Origin: Algoriphagus sp.
Lineage (GTDB): Bacteria; Bacteroidota; Bacteroidia; Cytophagales; Cyclobacteriaceae
Length of the DNA stretch: 64,000 nucleotides
NCBI RefSeq assembly: GCF_013373065.1
Contig: NZ_JABXIN010000005.1
Coordinates: 62,001 to 126,000 of the forward strand
Reading direction: 5' to 3'
Shown one piece after another: positions 1 through 8,655 of the stretch; the stretch's first letter is position 1; each line of letters begins with the position of its first letter. Under the pieces are notes generated by a model that saw only the letters and a list, made by a program, of their open reading frames with translations, did not search any database and had not been told where the DNA came from. The position numbers and the translations under genes were made by a program.

Positions 1-42
1 CATCCGTTTTAAAAAAGTCGTGGGAAAATTTCCAATTATCAC

Positions 43-66
43 AAAAAAGAGGCTTTCGCCCCTTTT
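43..66 (-). terminator. Intrinsic terminator of the M24 peptidase gene
   Basis: Read on the minus strand, the stem AAGGGGC / GCCTCTT closes a GAAA tetraloop (one G-U pair) and is followed by a run of T. It starts a few bases after the stop codon of the M24 peptidase gene. Confidence 0.7.
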
Positions 67-67
67 A

Positions 68-1420
68 TTAATTCCCTAAGTAATCAGAAGTCCGAGGAAT
101 AGCTAAAATCTTACGCTGCCTTCCATTGTAATAGGTAACTTTCTCTCCATCAAAAAACGCTCCCTCCTCTAGCATAATTCGCACATCCTTCTTCCACTCT
201 TCTACATACACAACCGCATTGAGTTCGATAGCATAACCCGTATTGGCATAAAGAGGATGATCTCCTGCTCCCGGTGTATCTCCCTGATTATCCCACATTC
301 CAATTGTAGGGCCGGCAGAATGACCATAAGACCCAAGCGGATGTGTGTAAATACTTCCTCTGATTCCTTCCTTTTCCATTTGAGAACGAGCTGCCCGAAG
401 AATCTCATTTCCAGTTCTGCCAGTTACATAGTTATCTGTCAAAATATCCTGCAAACGATTCCCCACTTCAAAAGCCTTTTGCAGATATGCCGGCACTTCT
501 GTTTCGCCTCGTTTTAGGACATAAGCCAACTCCTGTGTATCGGTATTCAAGCGGAGATAGGTAATACCAAAATCAATATGCAGCAAATCTCCCGGCATGA
601 TCGTCATTTCCGAAGGTCTCGAAAAAAAAGATCGCGTTGCCCCATCTGAATCCGGATCAGGACGTTGGATATCTACGGTTGGGTGAAACCAAGTGTCAAG
701 CTTCATTTCCTTGATTTTTTCCCGATACCACCATACTACATCTTCCGTAGTGGTTTTTCCTGGAGTAATGACACGGGCAGAAAGCCCCTCTTGAATAATA
801 TAATGTGCCAATTCTTGGATATGCCGGTAGGTAGCCATCTCCGATGATGTTCGTGTTTCCAACCACCGAACGGCCAATGTCTGTGCTGAAACTACCTGAT
901 CTTGGAATGCCTCAGGCAAGTAGGCCATGAAATCCTCATACTCTGAGTGAGTTAATCCATCGGCATGACCATAGTCCTTTGCCATATTCAAGCCGATTTT
1001 CTTTGGATTTTTTTCAGAAATCAACTCCATCAATGCCTTCCATTGGTTAGGTTGATTTTCAGGATCCCAAGCTCTTTTAAATGCTTTTCCTACATCATAT
1101 CGCGCAATAGCATAGGTTTCCACTTTTGCATTCGGCTGGGGTTGGTACATAACCAAAATAGTACGTCTTCGGGCGGCCATCCAGGTTGCGGGTAATAAAG
1201 TTCGAATTACTGGATCCTCATTGTATTCTCGCGAAATCACCACCCACATATCTATGCCCGTTTCTGTCATCAGATTAGGCAAAACGATTTCAATACGTTC
1301 ATCCAGCCAGGAATCTATCAATTCTGCCTGGGCTTTAAGAGGCAAAACTGCCGGCTCCTGCGCATGGCTAGGATTAAAAGACAAGAGAATGACTGATAAA
1401 AACAAAAAGTATTGCTTCAT
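68..1420 (-). CDS. Secreted M24 family metallopeptidase (Xaa-Pro aminopeptidase-like)
   Basis: The 450-residue protein begins with a signal peptide (cleavage likely after the SHAQ segment near residue 20), so it should act in the periplasm or outside the cell. A creatinase-like N-terminal domain (about 30-190) precedes a pita-bread M24 domain (about 195-440). The usual metal ligands can be picked out: Asp283 in HIDFG, Asp294 in NTDTQE, His367 in YGHSAG, Glu399 and a Glu near 418. The family cleaves N-terminal residues before proline. The gene stands alone, ends at a terminator, and is read in the same direction as the MATE gene 51 bases upstream. The substrate cannot be inferred. Confidence 0.88.
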   Translation of the reverse strand: MKQYFLFLSVILLSFNPSHAQEPAVLPLKAQAELIDSWLDERIEIVLPNLMTETGIDMWVVISREYNEDPVIRTLLPATWMAARRRTILVMYQPQPNAKVETYAIARYDVGKAFKRAWDPENQPNQWKALMELISEKNPKKIGLNMAKDYGHADGLTHSEYEDFMAYLPEAFQDQVVSAQTLAVRWLETRTSSEMATYRHIQELAHYIIQEGLSARVITPGKTTTEDVVWWYREKIKEMKLDTWFHPTVDIQRPDPDSDGATRSFFSRPSEMTIMPGDLLHIDFGITYLRLNTDTQELAYVLKRGETEVPAYLQKAFEVGNRLQDILTDNYVTGRTGNEILRAARSQMEKEGIRGSIYTHPLGSYGHSAGPTIGMWDNQGDTPGAGDHPLYANTGYAIELNAVVYVEEWKKDVRIMLEEGAFFDGEKVTYYNGRQRKILAIPRTSDYLGN

Positions 1421-1471
1421 GATGGGAGAAATTAGGTTTTAAATTTTCATCAGAAAAATAGAAAAAACATT

Positions 1472-2815
1472 TCAGACCTTTCCCAACTGAATTGCTTTTT
1501 GACTCAATTTGTAAAACCGATAAAAGAGCAGGGCTGCTGTTAAAGTAAGTCCAATCAATAGACCATACCAAATTCCTCTTTCTGCATATCCCCATTCGAA
1601 AGCCAATAAATACCCCAAGGGAAGACCGATTATCCAATATGCAATAAAAGTCAGCCAAGTGGGAAAGCGAACATCTTCCATTCCCCTTAGCACTCCCAAG
1701 CCAACAACTTGAACACCATCTGATAATTGAAACATTCCTGCAATTACCAAAAGAACCGCTGAAGTGGCAATGACATCCGGATCATCTATATAGAGCGTAG
1801 GAAGAAAATTTTTCAGGCTAATAAATAGAATGGCCGAAGTACTCATAATCATCAAAACCATCGCAAATACCATCATTCCTGCTTCCCGCATGGTCTTGTA
1901 ATCATTCCTTCCAATTTGATTACTTACCCGAACCATTCCCGCAGTGCCCAAACCTGCTGCCATCATATAGCTTATGGAAGCCAAATTAATAGCAATCTGA
2001 TGACTGGCAAGCGCTGTAACACCCAACCAACCCATCATAATAGCTGCCGAACCAAAGGCACTAACCTCGAATATAAATTGGAATCCTGTGGGAATACCAA
2101 TTTTCAAAATCCGAGTAATCATGGGAAAACTGATTTTTTTTAAACCCAGACTTAAATTGAATTGCCGATAGCGTTTGGACCCCAAAACATAGGCTCCCAT
2201 CAATAGGGCCATTAATACCCGGGAAATTAGAGTTGCCCATCCTGCTCCCATCAATCCCATTTCCGGAAAACCCAATTTTCCAAAAATCAATACCCAGTTT
2301 AAAAACACATTGACCAAATTGGAAAAAATGGTCACATACATAGCCTGCCGGGTTTGACTTAATCCTTCTGCAAACTGCTTAAAAGCCTGAAAAACCATAA
2401 ATGGCAGCATTGAGGCACTGATTACAAAAAGATAAGGAATAGCAGCATCAACGACCTCCTGAGGCTGATCAAGTGCCGATAAACCCGAAGAAAGCCCCAA
2501 AACAATAAAGGTTAGAATCAAGGCTGTAAATAGGTTGATCCACAGTCCATGACGTAGCAATTGACCAATTCTCTTGACTTTTCCCTTTCCTTCGGCTATG
2601 GAAACCAAAGGTGTAATCCCCATAGAAACCCCCATTCCGAACATCATCAAGACGAAAAAAATTGAATTTGCTAATGAGGCGGCTGCCAGTGGCAAAGCAC
2701 CCAATTGCCCGACCATCATGCTATCTGCCACACCAACCATCACTTGCCCCAATTGACTTAAAATGACAGGATAGGCAAGTTGAAAAGTAATTGAAAAATG
2801 CTCCCTTATTTTCAT
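1472..2815 (-). CDS. MATE family efflux transporter
   Basis: The 447-residue integral membrane protein has about twelve hydrophobic helices arranged as two six-helix halves. The N-terminal stretch YPVILSQLGQVMVGVADSMM is typical of NorM-type MATE exporters, which extrude cationic drugs or metabolites against sodium or protons. Length fits the family. Its start overlaps the stop of the NUDIX gene by four bases (2812-2815), so the two are probably co-transcribed. The substrate is unknown. Confidence 0.9.
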   Translation of the reverse strand: MKIREHFSITFQLAYPVILSQLGQVMVGVADSMMVGQLGALPLAAASLANSIFFVLMMFGMGVSMGITPLVSIAEGKGKVKRIGQLLRHGLWINLFTALILTFIVLGLSSGLSALDQPQEVVDAAIPYLFVISASMLPFMVFQAFKQFAEGLSQTRQAMYVTIFSNLVNVFLNWVLIFGKLGFPEMGLMGAGWATLISRVLMALLMGAYVLGSKRYRQFNLSLGLKKISFPMITRILKIGIPTGFQFIFEVSAFGSAAIMMGWLGVTALASHQIAINLASISYMMAAGLGTAGMVRVSNQIGRNDYKTMREAGMMVFAMVLMIMSTSAILFISLKNFLPTLYIDDPDVIATSAVLLVIAGMFQLSDGVQVVGLGVLRGMEDVRFPTWLTFIAYWIIGLPLGYLLAFEWGYAERGIWYGLLIGLTLTAALLFYRFYKLSQKAIQLGKV

Positions 2816-3357
2816 TCCAAATAGCCTAAGATTCTTGCAGCTTTTAAGATTCCGGCAATACTAATTCCATCTGTAATTTTTCCTTCCATTACCCAATTCA
2901 AAGCTTCTTGGAAAGGCAATTTCTTTATCTGTAGGACTTCAGTCTCTTCAAACTCCGGTTCTTCTTGCGTTAATTCTTCCGCAAGGAAAACAAAACCTTC
3001 TTCGTCTGTCACAGAATTGGAAGTATGGATTTTCATGATTTCGGTCCAACGTGAAGCAATTAAACCCGTCTCCTCTTTCAATTCACGTTGTGCGCTTTGA
3101 AGGATGTCCTGACCAATAGGGCCTCCTCCCATGGGGATTTCCCAAGAATAAGCCTCAAGGGTATAACGATATTGACCAACCAACCAAGTATTCCCCTCTG
3201 AATCAATGGGAATAATACCCAAAGCTTTATTTTTAAAATGAACCTTCCCATAAATTCCAGGATTACCAGCTGGATTTAGAATATCATGTTCTTCCAATTT
3301 AATCCAGGGATTCTCGTATAGAGGCTTGATTTTAAGGGTTTTCCAAGGATTTTCCAT
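2812..3357 (-). CDS. NUDIX hydrolase (ADP-ribose pyrophosphatase-like)
   Basis: The protein is about 181 residues from the start MENPWKTLKI. An upstream in-frame ATG at 3393 would add 12 residues, but that stretch lies inside the terminator of the preceding lrp gene, so the shorter start is preferred. The Nudix box is recognisable as GGPIGQ...RELKEETGL. The first Glu of the consensus is Gln here, while the catalytic REx(2)EE part is intact. The fold and N-terminal region resemble ADP-sugar pyrophosphatases that hydrolyse ADP-ribose. It overlaps the MATE gene downstream by four bases. Confidence 0.85.
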   Translation of the reverse strand: MENPWKTLKIKPLYENPWIKLEEHDILNPAGNPGIYGKVHFKNKALGIIPIDSEGNTWLVGQYRYTLEAYSWEIPMGGGPIGQDILQSAQRELKEETGLIASRWTEIMKIHTSNSVTDEEGFVFLAEELTQEEPEFEETEVLQIKKLPFQEALNWVMEGKITDGISIAGILKAARILGYLE

Positions 3358-3361
3358 AGCA

Positions 3362-3390
3362 TAAAAAAAGGGTGACTTACGCCACCCCTC
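3362..3390 (-). terminator. Intrinsic terminator of the lrp gene
   Basis: On the minus strand GGGTG and CACCC form a stem that is followed directly by seven T residues. It lies about 20 bases after the stop of the Lrp/AsnC gene and covers the extra N-terminal codons of the longest NUDIX reading frame. Confidence 0.7.
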
Positions 3391-3411
3391 CAATTATTTT
3401 TTCCAATTCAA

Positions 3412-3912
3412 TTAAGCGGGAATAGGCAATACTTTTGAATCCTTAAAGGTAGAAAGAATGACCATGGATTGCATGGAATCTACCTCCTTGATTTCTGATA
3501 CTTTTTCAAGCATTAATTTCTGATATGCCGTGATATCTTTTGCGATGATTTTAAGAATGAAATCGCCTGTACCCGTAATGTGATGACATTCAATGACTTC
3601 CGGAATCCCGTTAATTTCCTTCATGAAGGCATCAATGTTTGCTTTGTTATGACCAATTAGACTTACCAATACAAAAGTACTAACTCCCAATCCAATTTTC
3701 TCTGGATCAAGTTTAGCATGGTAACTCTTGATAATGCCTGACTGCTCCAATTTCTTTACACGCTCCAAGGTCGGAGCTGGAGATAAACCAATATCCTTTG
3801 AAAGTTGGGCGTTGGTTATCTTTGCATTGGCCTGAAGAATCTCAAGGATTTTTCGGTCAATTTTGTCAAACTTGATTCGGATACTATTATCTATGTTCTC
3901 TTGCATATACAA
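3412..3912 (-). CDS. Lrp/AsnC family transcriptional regulator
   Basis: The 166-residue protein has an N-terminal winged helix (about 12-75, with LDKIDRKIL-like IKFDKIDRKILEILQANAK split across the first helix, then LSKDIGLSPAPTLERVKKLE). A C-terminal RAM ligand-sensing domain follows (about 80-155). Family members bind amino acids and control amino-acid metabolism as oligomers. An inverted repeat overlaps its predicted promoter, which suggests autoregulation. The true start could be a few residues later than MYMQEN. No metabolic gene is next to it. Confidence 0.92.
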   Translation of the reverse strand: MYMQENIDNSIRIKFDKIDRKILEILQANAKITNAQLSKDIGLSPAPTLERVKKLEQSGIIKSYHAKLDPEKIGLGVSTFVLVSLIGHNKANIDAFMKEINGIPEVIECHHITGTGDFILKIIAKDITAYQKLMLEKVSEIKEVDSMQSMVILSTFKDSKVLPIPA

Positions 3913-3926
3913 AATATAATATGGTG

Positions 3927-3971
3927 CAAATTTATAATATTTACTGAAAGTTTTAAACCGCTTAAAACTTT
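3927..3971 (-). promoter_or_regulatory. lrp promoter with overlapping 10-bp inverted repeat
   Basis: On the minus strand a -7 box TAAATTTG occupies 3934-3927. The arms AAAGTTTTAA (3947-3956) and TTAAAACTTT (3962-3971) are a perfect 10-bp inverted repeat around ACCGC. The repeat lies where the -33 region is expected. This fits an operator for autoregulation. It has no T-tract, so it does not look like a terminator. Confidence 0.5.
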
Positions 3972-4103
3972 TTAGATGACAAAAATCGAAATTTTATTCA
4001 ATTTTCGGTCGATTTTGGCAAAGAAATAATTCAAATCCTTCAATCATTTAAGAAATTTTCAAATTTTCTCTTGTCTCAAATCAAAAAAACGTAAACTCTT
4101 GAG

Positions 4104-5315
4104 TTAAAGTTTATTCTTTTTGATAAAATCTCTCGCTGCCTGATGGGCGGGGTGTTTACGCTTTGCGTATTTCTTTACCTTCTTAAAATATTCTTTGGCT
4201 AGCTTATTTTGACCTTCCTCTAATGCAATTTGTCCTAATTGAACCAATGCATGGAGGTAATATCCACTTTCTTGGGATTCTGATTCTTCTCCGTACGAAA
4301 TGGTTTTCAAATAATAATATTTGGCTTTATCCCGATTTCCAATTCGTTCCTCAAATTGACCCAAGTAAAATGCCGCATGTCGGCCACTATTGGATTCGTA
4401 TCCCTCCCAACCTTCATCAATTCGTTTTAAGATTTCCTCAGACTCTTCTACAGCCTCGACCCATCTCCCCACAGTATATAAATGCCGGGCATAAGAGCGA
4501 TGGAAATAAGGGTTATTGGGGAATTTCTCGTGCAAATAAGAAGATATCCGGAGTGCTTCATAGGGCTTTTTTTCCTCAGATGCATAAAGCCTGAATAAAA
4601 AATACATAGCCTCTATCCGAGTATAAAAGGCATTACTAGCAACCTCCTCTAATTGTTGTAAGCCCAATTCCTTGTTCCCTTTTGGAAATAGGGCCAAGAC
4701 AGGTTTTAGCAATGGATAGTTTTCAGGAATCCACTCGGCAAAATAATTAAACAAGGCATCTCCAAGAAGTAACTCAGGGTTGAATTCCTCTTCTCCTCGA
4801 CTGAGTTCCATGTATTTTAGCGCGTTTTTTCCTGCCCACGCTGCCTTCGTCCAACTTTTTCGCTCGGCTAATAATCTTCCTTTAAAACCATAACCTGCCG
4901 CTAAAAAAAAGGCCGCCTCCTTATTTGTAGGATCCAAGTCATAGAGCGTTTCTGCTTTTTCATTGGCCCTATCTAAATAACCCAAGAATAAATCATCGTA
5001 TTTTTCATTGGTTACATCTATCTCAATTCTCCACCAGTAACCTAAAGCCATCAAAAATTCCGGCAAGGGGTGCTCTGGATATTGATAAGCAATAACCCGA
5101 AAATCCCGTTCAGCTGTTTCAAAATCAAAATTGTACATGCTGTTGATGGATTTCGTAATCCGGTATTGTAATCCACGATCCAAAAGTAAATAAGGAGATA
5201 CGTTGGCCTCATACAGGCTATCTGCTGGAGGCGACTGGGCCAAAGATATTTCCGTAGAAATCCCCATGGTACCAAGAATCCATAGCCAAAACAACATTTG
5301 AAATTTTCCCCTCAT
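4104..5315 (-). CDS. Secreted tetratricopeptide-repeat protein
   Basis: From the start MRGKFQMLFW the protein is 403 residues with a clear signal peptide ending near ISLAQ. The longer frame (start 5363) would place 16 charged residues before the signal peptide, so the inner start is chosen. The mature part is alpha-helical with several TPR-like units, for example around LYDLDPTNKEAAFFLAAGYG and near the C terminus at LVQLGQIALEEGQNKLAKEY. Such proteins act as periplasmic scaffolds. The partner is unknown. It is divergent from the membrane-protein gene at 5378. Confidence 0.8.
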   Translation of the reverse strand: MRGKFQMLFWLWILGTMGISTEISLAQSPPADSLYEANVSPYLLLDRGLQYRITKSINSMYNFDFETAERDFRVIAYQYPEHPLPEFLMALGYWWRIEIDVTNEKYDDLFLGYLDRANEKAETLYDLDPTNKEAAFFLAAGYGFKGRLLAERKSWTKAAWAGKNALKYMELSRGEEEFNPELLLGDALFNYFAEWIPENYPLLKPVLALFPKGNKELGLQQLEEVASNAFYTRIEAMYFLFRLYASEEKKPYEALRISSYLHEKFPNNPYFHRSYARHLYTVGRWVEAVEESEEILKRIDEGWEGYESNSGRHAAFYLGQFEERIGNRDKAKYYYLKTISYGEESESQESGYYLHALVQLGQIALEEGQNKLAKEYFKKVKKYAKRKHPAHQAARDFIKKNKL

Positions 5316-5377
5316 GGATGCAAAATTACCTCTAAAACTGATAAATATGCTATCTTTCCACATACTCTTCTATTACC

Positions 5378-6025
5378 ATGGCATTACCTTCAAGTCGATT
5401 ATCACAACGAATTCAAGAGCTCCTAGATTTTGACAAACGACTTTATTTTTTGCTTTTGGTTTTATTGTTTGTACTCATTCGCTTTTTAACAAACACGTTA
5501 ATCGTTGAAGCAATTCCAGATTCACAAAATTTAAAGAAATCCGGAGCCCTGACCTTTTTCTATATTTTTAACACACTGGAATATATATGGACTCCTTTTG
5601 CCCTTTTGTGGAAATTTACGGTCATATCTTTTCTAATATGGGTGGGAGCATTTGCGCTGGGCTATAAGGTTCCTTACAAAGAACTCTGGGAATTCGCTTT
5701 GGTTGCCGAGATTGTTTTTCTACTTCCTGAATTAGTTCGTTTTTTGATTTATTTAAATCCCGATACATCTATCACCTACCTCGAAATCCAAGAAAATAGA
5801 CCTCTGTCGCTTTTGAGTTTTATAGGCTATGAACAGGTAGAAGAACGTCTCCGCTACCCATTTGGAACTTTTAATTTCTTTGAATTAATCTATGGTGCGG
5901 TATGGGTATTAGGATTTCATAGTATCAGCAGAAGAAGTATACAGGAGTCCGTTTGGGTCATTCTGCTATCCTACTTCCTACCCTTGCTCATCTGGGTCAC
6001 TTGGTATGCGATGGTTTATCGCTAA
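5378..6025 (+). CDS. Hypothetical multi-pass membrane protein
   Basis: The 215-residue protein has about five hydrophobic segments (near 22-40, 58-85, 90-130, 160-180 and 190-212). It has no signal peptide and no recognised catalytic motif. The pattern resembles small Yip1-like or uncharacterised inner-membrane proteins of Bacteroidota, but I cannot assign a family. Its 3' end overlaps the convergent DUF2256 gene by 29 bases. Function unknown. Confidence 0.75.
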   Translation: MALPSSRLSQRIQELLDFDKRLYFLLLVLLFVLIRFLTNTLIVEAIPDSQNLKKSGALTFFYIFNTLEYIWTPFALLWKFTVISFLIWVGAFALGYKVPYKELWEFALVAEIVFLLPELVRFLIYLNPDTSITYLEIQENRPLSLLSFIGYEQVEERLRYPFGTFNFFELIYGAVWVLGFHSISRRSIQESVWVILLSYFLPLLIWVTWYAMVYR

Positions 6026-6158
6026 TTTTCTTAGAATTCCCAGCGCATCGCTTGGAACAATACTTCACATGCTCCCAATTTCGCTCCCATTTTTTTCGCC
6101 AAGAAAATGGCCTATTGCATACGGGACAAATTTTTTGTGGTAAAAACTGCTTTTTCAT
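5997..6158 (-). CDS. DUF2256 small zinc-ribbon-like protein
   Basis: This 53-residue gene starts one base after the stop of the photolyase gene. It has the DUF2256 pattern: [15 protein letters not shown], then VKYCSKRC, which gives two CxxC-like cysteine pairs suited to a zinc site, with aromatic and basic residues between them. DUF2256 genes are known mainly as neighbours of photolyase/cryptochrome genes. The tight coupling here supports a role alongside the flavoprotein, perhaps in nucleic-acid binding, but the function is unproven. It overlaps the convergent membrane-protein gene by 29 bases. Confidence 0.85.
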   Translation of the reverse strand: MKKQFLPQKICPVCNRPFSWRKKWERNWEHVKYCSKRCAGNSKKISDKPSHTK

Positions 6159-6159
6159 A

Positions 6160-7629
6160 TCAAGCCCATCGATTTGGCAACGTATGTTTAGAAAGAATTC
6201 GTTCAGCCTCCTTTTTTACTGCTGGCATTTTCTGAGCCCCCCAAACCCGATCTCTAGCCTCTTTCGCAGCTTTTTCCAAATCAATAATTGGAAAAGGATA
6301 GTCCACGCCTAAGCGTAATCCAAATTCCTCAAGTTCCAAGGGAGCTATTTTCCATGGTTCATGAATCAATTTCCCTGGAACTTTGGATAATTCAGGAACC
6401 CATTTTTTAATAAAAACTCCTTCGGGATCATGATCTTGCGATTGCTTTACTGGGTTATAAATCCGAACAGTATTTATACCAGTAACTCCGGCCTGCATCT
6501 GAATTTGTGGATAGTGAATTCCCGGTTCGAAATCCAAGAAAATCCGACCCAAATGGTTAGCGGCACTTATCCAATTTTGTTTTAGATGATGTGTCAAAAA
6601 AGAAACCAACATGGCTCGCATGCGAAAATTAAGGTACCCTGTCTGAATCAAACAACGCATACAAGCATCTACCAAAGGAAAACCTGTTTGTCCTGTTTCC
6701 CAGGCTTTGATGAAAGCTTCATTCGGGGAAGTATAAAAATCCAGGAAACCCCTATTGATCGGCTCATACTCCATCCGGCACTCCATTTCAAATTTCTGAA
6801 TAAAGTGACAATGCCAGCGAAGTCGGGATTGAAAATTTGTAAAGTTTCGAGCTTGGCCACTTTCTTTCTTTTTATCCTCTGAAGCTTGATACACTTGTCT
6901 TATTGAAAGGCAACCCCAAGCTAAATAAGGTGAAAGTCGGCTACAACCTGTTCGGCTCAATTCAGGTTTACTGATGTGCCGATTGTAATTTTTCACTCTA
7001 TGGTCTAGAAAGCTTCGCAAGTATCTCCACCCTAATCGCTCCCCTCCTTTTTGCATATAGGCATTGGAAGTTTTCCAATCCTCTGGAATCGGTTGATTGG
7101 GAAAGGAAGCAAAAAGCTCTTGGGGTAGTGAAAAAAAGGGTATCCCTGCTAATGGAATTTGAGCTATGGATTCCTTTGCGTAAGCAAACCAAGCTTCTCG
7201 CCAGCCTTTTCGGTTTCTTCTACCCCTTTGGACTCCTTGTTGCGAATATTCACACAAGGGAATCATTGCGTTTCGTAAAAAAGCCGACACTTTCTTGTCA
7301 CGTTCAAAGGTGATTCCTATGCCCGTTTCTTTGTGGGAATAAAGTCCCTGGATCTCAAAATGTTTTCTCAAAAATTCGAAAACCTCCAAAACCTCGGCAT
7401 GGAAAATTGCGATGCCTGCCTGATAAGGCTTTAATTGTTCCTGTAAATCCATCAAGCTCTCCCATACAAATCGCCAATGACGAAGATCACTTTGAGGTGC
7501 TGCAATCAAAGAAGGCTCAAATACAAAAAGGACTAGTACAGGATGTCCAGCTTTAGAAGCATAATATAATGGAGGATGATCATGAAGTCGAAGATCCCTC
7601 TTTAGCCAAACAATAGAAATTTTTTGCAC
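6160..7629 (-). CDS. Cryptochrome/DNA photolyase family protein
   Basis: The 489-residue protein has an N-terminal antenna-binding Rossmann domain (about 4-130, beginning [15 protein letters not shown]) and a C-terminal all-alpha FAD-binding domain (about 200-470). The FAD-domain signature reads [20 protein letters not shown] followed by FIKKWVPEL. This differs from the WQW...RIFNP form of the best-known class I CPD photolyases, so repair specificity (CPD or 6-4) or a signalling role cannot be decided. It forms an operon with DUF2256 and is divergent from the TIGR03643 gene by only 39 bases. Confidence 0.88.
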   Translation of the reverse strand: MQKISIVWLKRDLRLHDHPPLYYASKAGHPVLVLFVFEPSLIAAPQSDLRHWRFVWESLMDLQEQLKPYQAGIAIFHAEVLEVFEFLRKHFEIQGLYSHKETGIGITFERDKKVSAFLRNAMIPLCEYSQQGVQRGRRNRKGWREAWFAYAKESIAQIPLAGIPFFSLPQELFASFPNQPIPEDWKTSNAYMQKGGERLGWRYLRSFLDHRVKNYNRHISKPELSRTGCSRLSPYLAWGCLSIRQVYQASEDKKKESGQARNFTNFQSRLRWHCHFIQKFEMECRMEYEPINRGFLDFYTSPNEAFIKAWETGQTGFPLVDACMRCLIQTGYLNFRMRAMLVSFLTHHLKQNWISAANHLGRIFLDFEPGIHYPQIQMQAGVTGINTVRIYNPVKQSQDHDPEGVFIKKWVPELSKVPGKLIHEPWKIAPLELEEFGLRLGVDYPFPIIDLEKAAKEARDRVWGAQKMPAVKKEAERILSKHTLPNRWA

Positions 7630-7668
7630 ATAAATTAAACCACGAGGCGAAAAGATGGTTTTTTCAAC

Positions 7669-7953
7669 ATGAAGAAAAATAGGACGTTTTCTGAGGAAGA
7701 ATTAGACCGAATCATTGAAATGGCATGGGAGGACCGGACTCCTTTTGACGCAATTGAACGGCAATTTGGCGTCAATGAATCTGAGGTGATTCAACTAATG
7801 CGAAAAAATATGAAAGCAAGTAGCTTCAGAATGTGGAGAGAAAGGGTTCAAGGAAGAAGTACAAAACATTCCAAAAAATCCGGTATTCAAATGGAGCGAT
7901 TTAAATGTACTCGGCAGCGGTCAATCAGCAACAACAAAATTTCAAAAAGATAA
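7669..7953 (+). CDS. TIGR03643 / DUF2805 family protein
   Basis: The 94-residue basic protein opens with [20 protein letters not shown], then [20 protein letters not shown] and [12 protein letters not shown]. This is the TIGR03643 (DUF2805) pattern. The central part resembles a helix-turn-helix, and the tail is Lys/Arg/Ser-rich, so nucleic-acid binding is plausible. The family co-occurs with photolyase/cryptochrome and DUF2256 genes, as here. The function is not established. Confidence 0.85.
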   Translation: MKKNRTFSEEELDRIIEMAWEDRTPFDAIERQFGVNESEVIQLMRKNMKASSFRMWRERVQGRSTKHSKKSGIQMERFKCTRQRSISNNKISKR

Positions 7954-7980
7954 AAAAAGCGGGCCTAGACCCGCTTTTAA
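7953..7980. terminator. Bidirectional intrinsic terminator
   Basis: The perfect 9-bp stem AAAAGCGGG (7955-7963) / CCCGCTTTT (7970-7978), loop CCTAGA, has A and T runs on both sides. It can serve the TIGR03643 gene on the plus strand and the rhodanese gene on the minus strand. Confidence 0.85.
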
Positions 7981-7984
7981 TTTT

Positions 7985-8320
7985 TTAAACTACTTCAAAT
8001 GGCCAACTCATTATTCCGCGGGCCATATTTTTACAATTGGTAAAACCCATATCGGCCATAATCTCACAAGCTTGACCACTTCGGTTTCCGCTTCGACAAT
8101 AAACCAAATAAGTTTTATCCTTTGGAAGGTTTTTAATTTGGTCCACAAAATTTCGGGACATGATATCAATGTTTCTAGCTCCACGAAGTTTACCTGATGA
8201 AAACTCACCAGGAGTACGCACATCTAGAATTACTGTGTCTTTTTGAAGCATCAAATCATGGAATTCTCCAACAGAGATATCTTCGTAGTTTTTAGGTTTT
8301 GATTTAAAGAAGTCAAACAT
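7985..8320 (-). CDS. Single-domain rhodanese-like protein
   Basis: The 111-residue protein is one rhodanese domain with the active-site loop VYCRSGNRSG (Cys75) and the upstream LDVRTPGEF motif. Rhodaneses carry sulfane sulfur as a cysteine persulfide and can pass it to thiols or cyanide. No signal peptide is visible, so it should be cytoplasmic. It has its own predicted promoter with an upstream Crp-like palindrome. It lies in a cluster with a TauE/SafE exporter, a Crp/Fnr regulator and a sulfide:quinone oxidoreductase, which fits handling of persulfide from sulfide oxidation. Confidence 0.9.
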   Translation of the reverse strand: MFDFFKSKPKNYEDISVGEFHDLMLQKDTVILDVRTPGEFSSGKLRGARNIDIMSRNFVDQIKNLPKDKTYLVYCRSGNRSGQACEIMADMGFTNCKNMARGIMSWPFEVV

Positions 8321-8351
8321 GGTTGTTACATTTCAATTTTTAATACAGCCT

Positions 8352-8396
8352 CAAAAATACAGCCTTCAATAGGCCTTTGGCAGTAATTAAAATCAC
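8352..8396 (-). promoter_or_regulatory. Rhodanese promoter with Crp-like site
   Basis: On the minus strand the -7 box TATTTTTG is at 8359-8352. A palindrome GTAA-N6-TCAC (8383-8396, one mismatch from GTGA-N6-TCAC) is centred 30.5 bases upstream of the box. No TTTG -33 element is present, as expected for an activator-dependent promoter. Confidence 0.5.
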
Positions 8397-8400
8397 ATAA

Positions 8401-8655
8401 TTAGGCTTTTGCGAATTTTTTCCGAATAGAAATAATACTTAACCGAACCAAAAGAACCCAAGGGAATCCATGAAAAACCAAATCCCCCCAATCAATTAAC
8501 TTCATACCAACAGCACCTCCCATCACCCATCGGACTTTCCCAAAGAAGTGAGGTTCCGGGAAAAACGGAGCTAAACCCAAGGTCATGGTTAGGATTAAAA
8601 CGGTTCCCCAATTATTAAGTGGGTTTGTTGGTCTTACTTCTTTTTGCGTAGCCAT
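8401..8655 (-). CDS. Small inner-membrane protein
   Basis: The 84-residue protein has two hydrophobic segments (about 17-35 and 60-78) with the phrase FFGKVRWVMGGAVGMKLIDW between them. I do not recognise a named family. Its start lies 22 bases inside the end of the sterol-desaturase-like gene, so it is translationally coupled and presumably works in the same membrane process. It is the last gene of the TauE-desaturase operon. Confidence 0.75.
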   Translation of the reverse strand: MATQKEVRPTNPLNNWGTVLILTMTLGLAPFFPEPHFFGKVRWVMGGAVGMKLIDWGDLVFHGFPWVLLVRLSIISIRKKFAKA

